Notes under the pieces: generated by a model | Database searches by the model: none | What the model was told of the DNA's origin: nothing | Seen by the model: only the letters and a program-made list of their open reading frames with translations | In this document: positions 61,501-64,000 of the stretch, in pieces | Layout of the letters: the number at the start of each line of letters is the position of its first letter | Numbering within the stretch: position 1 is the stretch's first letter | Program-made: the position numbers and the translations under genes | Source of the DNA: Anopheles merus | Taxonomy: Eukaryota; Arthropoda; Insecta; Diptera; Culicidae | Direction: 5' to 3' | Assembly: GCF_017562075.2 (NCBI RefSeq) | Contig: NC_054081.1 | Location: 11,906,528-11,970,527 of the forward strand | Length of the DNA: 64,000 nt

Positions 61501-64000
61501 TAGAACCGATGGAAACGATTCTGTAAACGATTGGCGTAACGTCCTACGTAGTACCACGCAACCGGAAAGACACTCCTTGTTACGGGGAATTGATTATGTG
61601 TCGGAAAAGATCAGTATAAATCAGAAAATATTCTGGAACCGATTCCGGAATATATTTTGGAATTAATTCTAGAACCAAATCTGGTATCGATCGATTCTGA
61701 AAGAGATTTTGGAATCGTTTCTGTAATCGATTCAGATTTATTTCTGGATTCGACTCAGAAATAAATACTGGAACCGATTGAGAACTGGTTCTGGATCGAA
61801 CCGATTTGGGAAGCAATTTGGTGGTCGCGGTATTCTGAATCGATTCTGTTGCCGATTTAGAAATCGATTCTGAAATCTTAAAATGCTCGAAAAACTCAGG
61901 CTCAAACTTGGAAAACGGATAAGGACTACCTCTTTGCTGAAATCGATTAAAAATGCTTTTGGAAATTGATTCTGATTCTAGAACCGATGCCGGAACCGAC
62001 TCTGATTCCGAAAACTGATTCCAGACCTGCTCTCTAGAATTCCAAAAAACCAAGGAAATACCCGGTATCTATTCCCATGAAAAGTTAATTTCCCCCATCA
62101 CAAAAAACGATCTATTCTGACCACGTGGCAGTGGCTACTTACGCTTGCAGAACTGTACGCCCGCAGTCCACTGGGACGTGCGCAGACACTCAGAGAACGA
62201 TGGGCCGATCAGCTCGTAGCCTTCGTCGCACTGAAACACAGCTCTCCTACCGTCGTACCGTACTGACCCATTCGGTAGCGAATGATTCCGCGGACAGTCG
62301 CGACAAAAGCTCGACGCTACGATGCGCACCAGCCCGACCGTCTGAAGTCGTAGATCTATCCATCGCACCAGATCCCCGCTGTACGCTGCGCAGGTACGGT
62401 AGAGATGACGGACCTCCTCCAGCTCAAGCTCACGCTTCCACAGGTCTACGTACGCCATGCGACCTCGGTACGATTCCGTCTCGCTGAACCCACCCCCAAG
62501 TACGTCCTGTTCCTGGCCAAATACGTACAAACCGCCCGACTGTATCGGTGCACCTTCGCTTAGACGCGACCCGTACGCACTCCGTTCCCCGTCGACGTAC
62601 AGCGCGTACCGTCCACCTGCACTTGTCCAGCTGACGCATACAAAGTGCCATTCGCCATCGTTCAGCGAGACGTTCGTGACGACGTGGGCACCGTTTACGT
62701 ACAGTACCAGCCCGCTGTAGTCGGTCAGCGTGAACGCATTGTCGACGGTGGCCGTTGCATACGATAGCAGTGTGCCGTAGTTGAAGTCATCGTCCGTCCG
62801 GTACCAGCCGCACATGCTGATCGCCCGCAGACCCGTCGCATCGCTGCTATCTGCTGCCAGCTTGACGTACGCCTGTACCCCGGTACGAGGAAACTCCAGC
62901 TCGAAGGCGGCCGACAGTAGCAGCTCACATCTGCTTCCATGGTACTCCGGCGGGCAGTGACATCGTACCTTGCGGTAGCTTTCGTCATCATAATCTTCGG
63001 CCGTACTAGCTCCGAGGACTCGCAGTTTGGCCGGTTCACAGGTCGCCCCGTTCCGGCAGTACCTGGACGTTTCACACGGATTGTCCAGTTCGGCACAGCT
63101 GGTACCCCTCAATCCGACTGGACAGACACACCGGTACGAGTACGCCAGTGAGCCTGAGTTGGATGGCAGCTGCTGTGTCTGCAGAACCACCGTGAACCTA
63201 TCGTTCCCACCGGACGTATCGTTCGCTCCGTTCAGACACATCGAGCCCGCCGGGCAGGGCAGATAGTCGCACGGTTCCAGATGGCATCGACGTCCCGTTT
63301 TACCGCTCGGGCAGGCACAACTATAGCCCTCGTCGACATTAATGCACATACCCTGGAACTCGCACGGATTGGGCGTGCAGAAGTCTTTGCGCCACTCGCA
63401 CCGCTCACCGTCGTAGCCCAGCGGGCACTCGCAGAATGGACGACCGTCTACCTCCACGCAGCTGCCACCGTTCTTGCAATGGTCCGACCGGCACGGATCC
63501 ACGTAAAACTCACACAGTGGACCGCCAGTATAAGGCGGTTGACAGTGGCAGACAAACCCGGCACTACCGTTGCTCACGCACCGTCCCCCATTGTAGCAGG
63601 GTGCCGAGCCGCACGGATTTAGCGCAATCTCGCAGTGTTCCCCAACATAGTTCTCGTCACAGACGCACTGATAGCCGAGCAGCGAGCTAGGGTCGACCAC
63701 ACACCGACCACCAACTCCACACACGTTGCCGACCGTACCGTTGCACAGCTGGCCGCCGATCGGGAAGCAGTCGGCGGCTGACTTCGATCCACGAGGCGAA
63801 CTGTGGCTGGATGGGCACGCGAGACACTGGGCCCGGTTGTACTGCTCCTGGTACTGTCCCGGCTCACACAGGCGACAGAACGGCATCAGCGTCTTATGGT
63901 ACTTCACCGCACCGTTGACGTTTCCACCATTGGATTTTGTTTTCTTCAACAGCTTCAACCTTGCCACCGTCCCCGGCGGACACTGGGGTTTACACTCGTG
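58575..64000 (-). CDS. EGF/pentraxin/sushi extracellular protein (SVEP1-like), 5' part missing
   Basis: Exons 64000(edge)-62143, 60379-58856 and 58762-58575 join in frame (1,189 residues to the stop); the frame is open at the window edge. Order in the visible part: a GCC2/GCC3-like cysteine segment (CPPGTVA...LCEPGQYQ...CLACPSS); six or so EGF modules (for example CVCDENYVGEHCE, CECPLGYDGERCE, CACPSGKTGRRCH); a pentraxin/LamG-like domain (FELEFPRTGVQAYVK to LYRTCAAYSG) with GEWHFVCVSWTS; three sushi modules; an unusual region of about 200 residues of no family I recognise; then three more sushi modules, the last in the final exon. All are disulfide-rich secreted domains, so an adhesive or matrix role is likely. 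No membrane segment follows the last sushi, suggesting secretion, although isoforms may differ. The orthologue in flies is not identified with certainty. Confidence 0.88.
60420..62040. repeat. GAATCGATTC array (about 1.6 kb)
   Basis: About 100 diverged copies of a 16-18 bp unit close to TGGAATCGATTCTGGAAC, half palindromic around ATCGAT. Larger blocks repeat too: the stretch from about 60600 to 60960 recurs at about 60990-61320 and partly at about 61340-61510, giving a higher-order period of about 360 bp. It shares the GATTC core with the arrays at 25 and 38 kb. Confidence 0.85.
61532..61587 (-). repeat. SINE fragment within the GAATCGATTC array
   Basis: On the minus strand it reads CCCCGTAACAAGGAGTGTC, CCGGTTGCGTGGTACTACG and TAGGACGTTACGCCAA, matching the body of the SINE at 11150-11272 with an internal deletion. 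The tRNA-like part is absent. Confidence 0.7.

Larger units (their letters stand above)
60380..62142 (-). other. intron of the SVEP1-like gene
   Basis: The minus-strand intron (donor GTAAGT at 62142, acceptor CAG at 60382-60380) is almost wholly occupied by a GGAATCGATTCTGGAA-type array (about 60420-62040) with a SINE fragment inside it. Confidence 0.75.

Overview
The window looks like nuclear DNA of a mosquito, most likely Anopheles. Insect orthologues are split by small-to-medium introns, the exons are GC-rich at third positions, the introns and spacers are AT-rich, and a tRNA-derived SINE and many MITEs (short non-autonomous DNA transposons) lie between genes. There are no bacterial operons, CRISPR arrays or rRNA genes. 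Species assignment is inference.

Seven protein-coding genes can be supported. From left to right they are: (1) a DCAF7/wings-apart WD40 adaptor on + (coding 5154-9318, 2 exons); (2) aminoacylase-1 on + (15930-17587, 4 exons); (3) a small CYTH-domain protein on - (17705-18318, 2 exons), convergent with aminoacylase-1; (4) an intronless TRM13-type tRNA 2'-O-methyltransferase on + (22061-23359); (5) the Mlx/bigmax bHLH-zipper protein on - (26081-26957), whose first coding exon contributes only 10 nt; (6) unkempt, six CCCH fingers plus a RING-like finger, on + (32312-46452, 12 coding exons, 860 aa in a fully in-frame model); (7) the 3' part of a large EGF/pentraxin/sushi (SVEP1-like) extracellular protein on -, running off the right edge (58575-64000, 3 exons visible). 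These are independent housekeeping or regulatory genes; nothing suggests they act as one pathway.

The rest is transposon-rich spacer. Families with visible ends include two TA-flanked MITE families ending CAGGG (three copies each), pogo/Tigger-like TA elements, an 8-bp-duplication hAT-type MITE in two unkempt introns, a 161-bp near-perfect palindrome flanked by TTA, a long-TIR family carrying two inverted copies of a further MITE, and two dead non-LTR reverse-transcriptase fragments. A recurrent unusual structure is a tRNA-like SINE lying inside an array of short GATTC-core palindromes (24.9-25.7 kb and 37.87-38.43 kb; degenerate forms at 60.4-62.0 kb and perhaps 18.4-21.95 kb). About 10 kb downstream of unkempt is strongly A-rich on + and nearly transposon-free, which may be a very long 3' UTR. 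The first 4.5 kb is CA/TG-rich and may be regulatory or 5'-UTR sequence, possibly of a gene outside the window.
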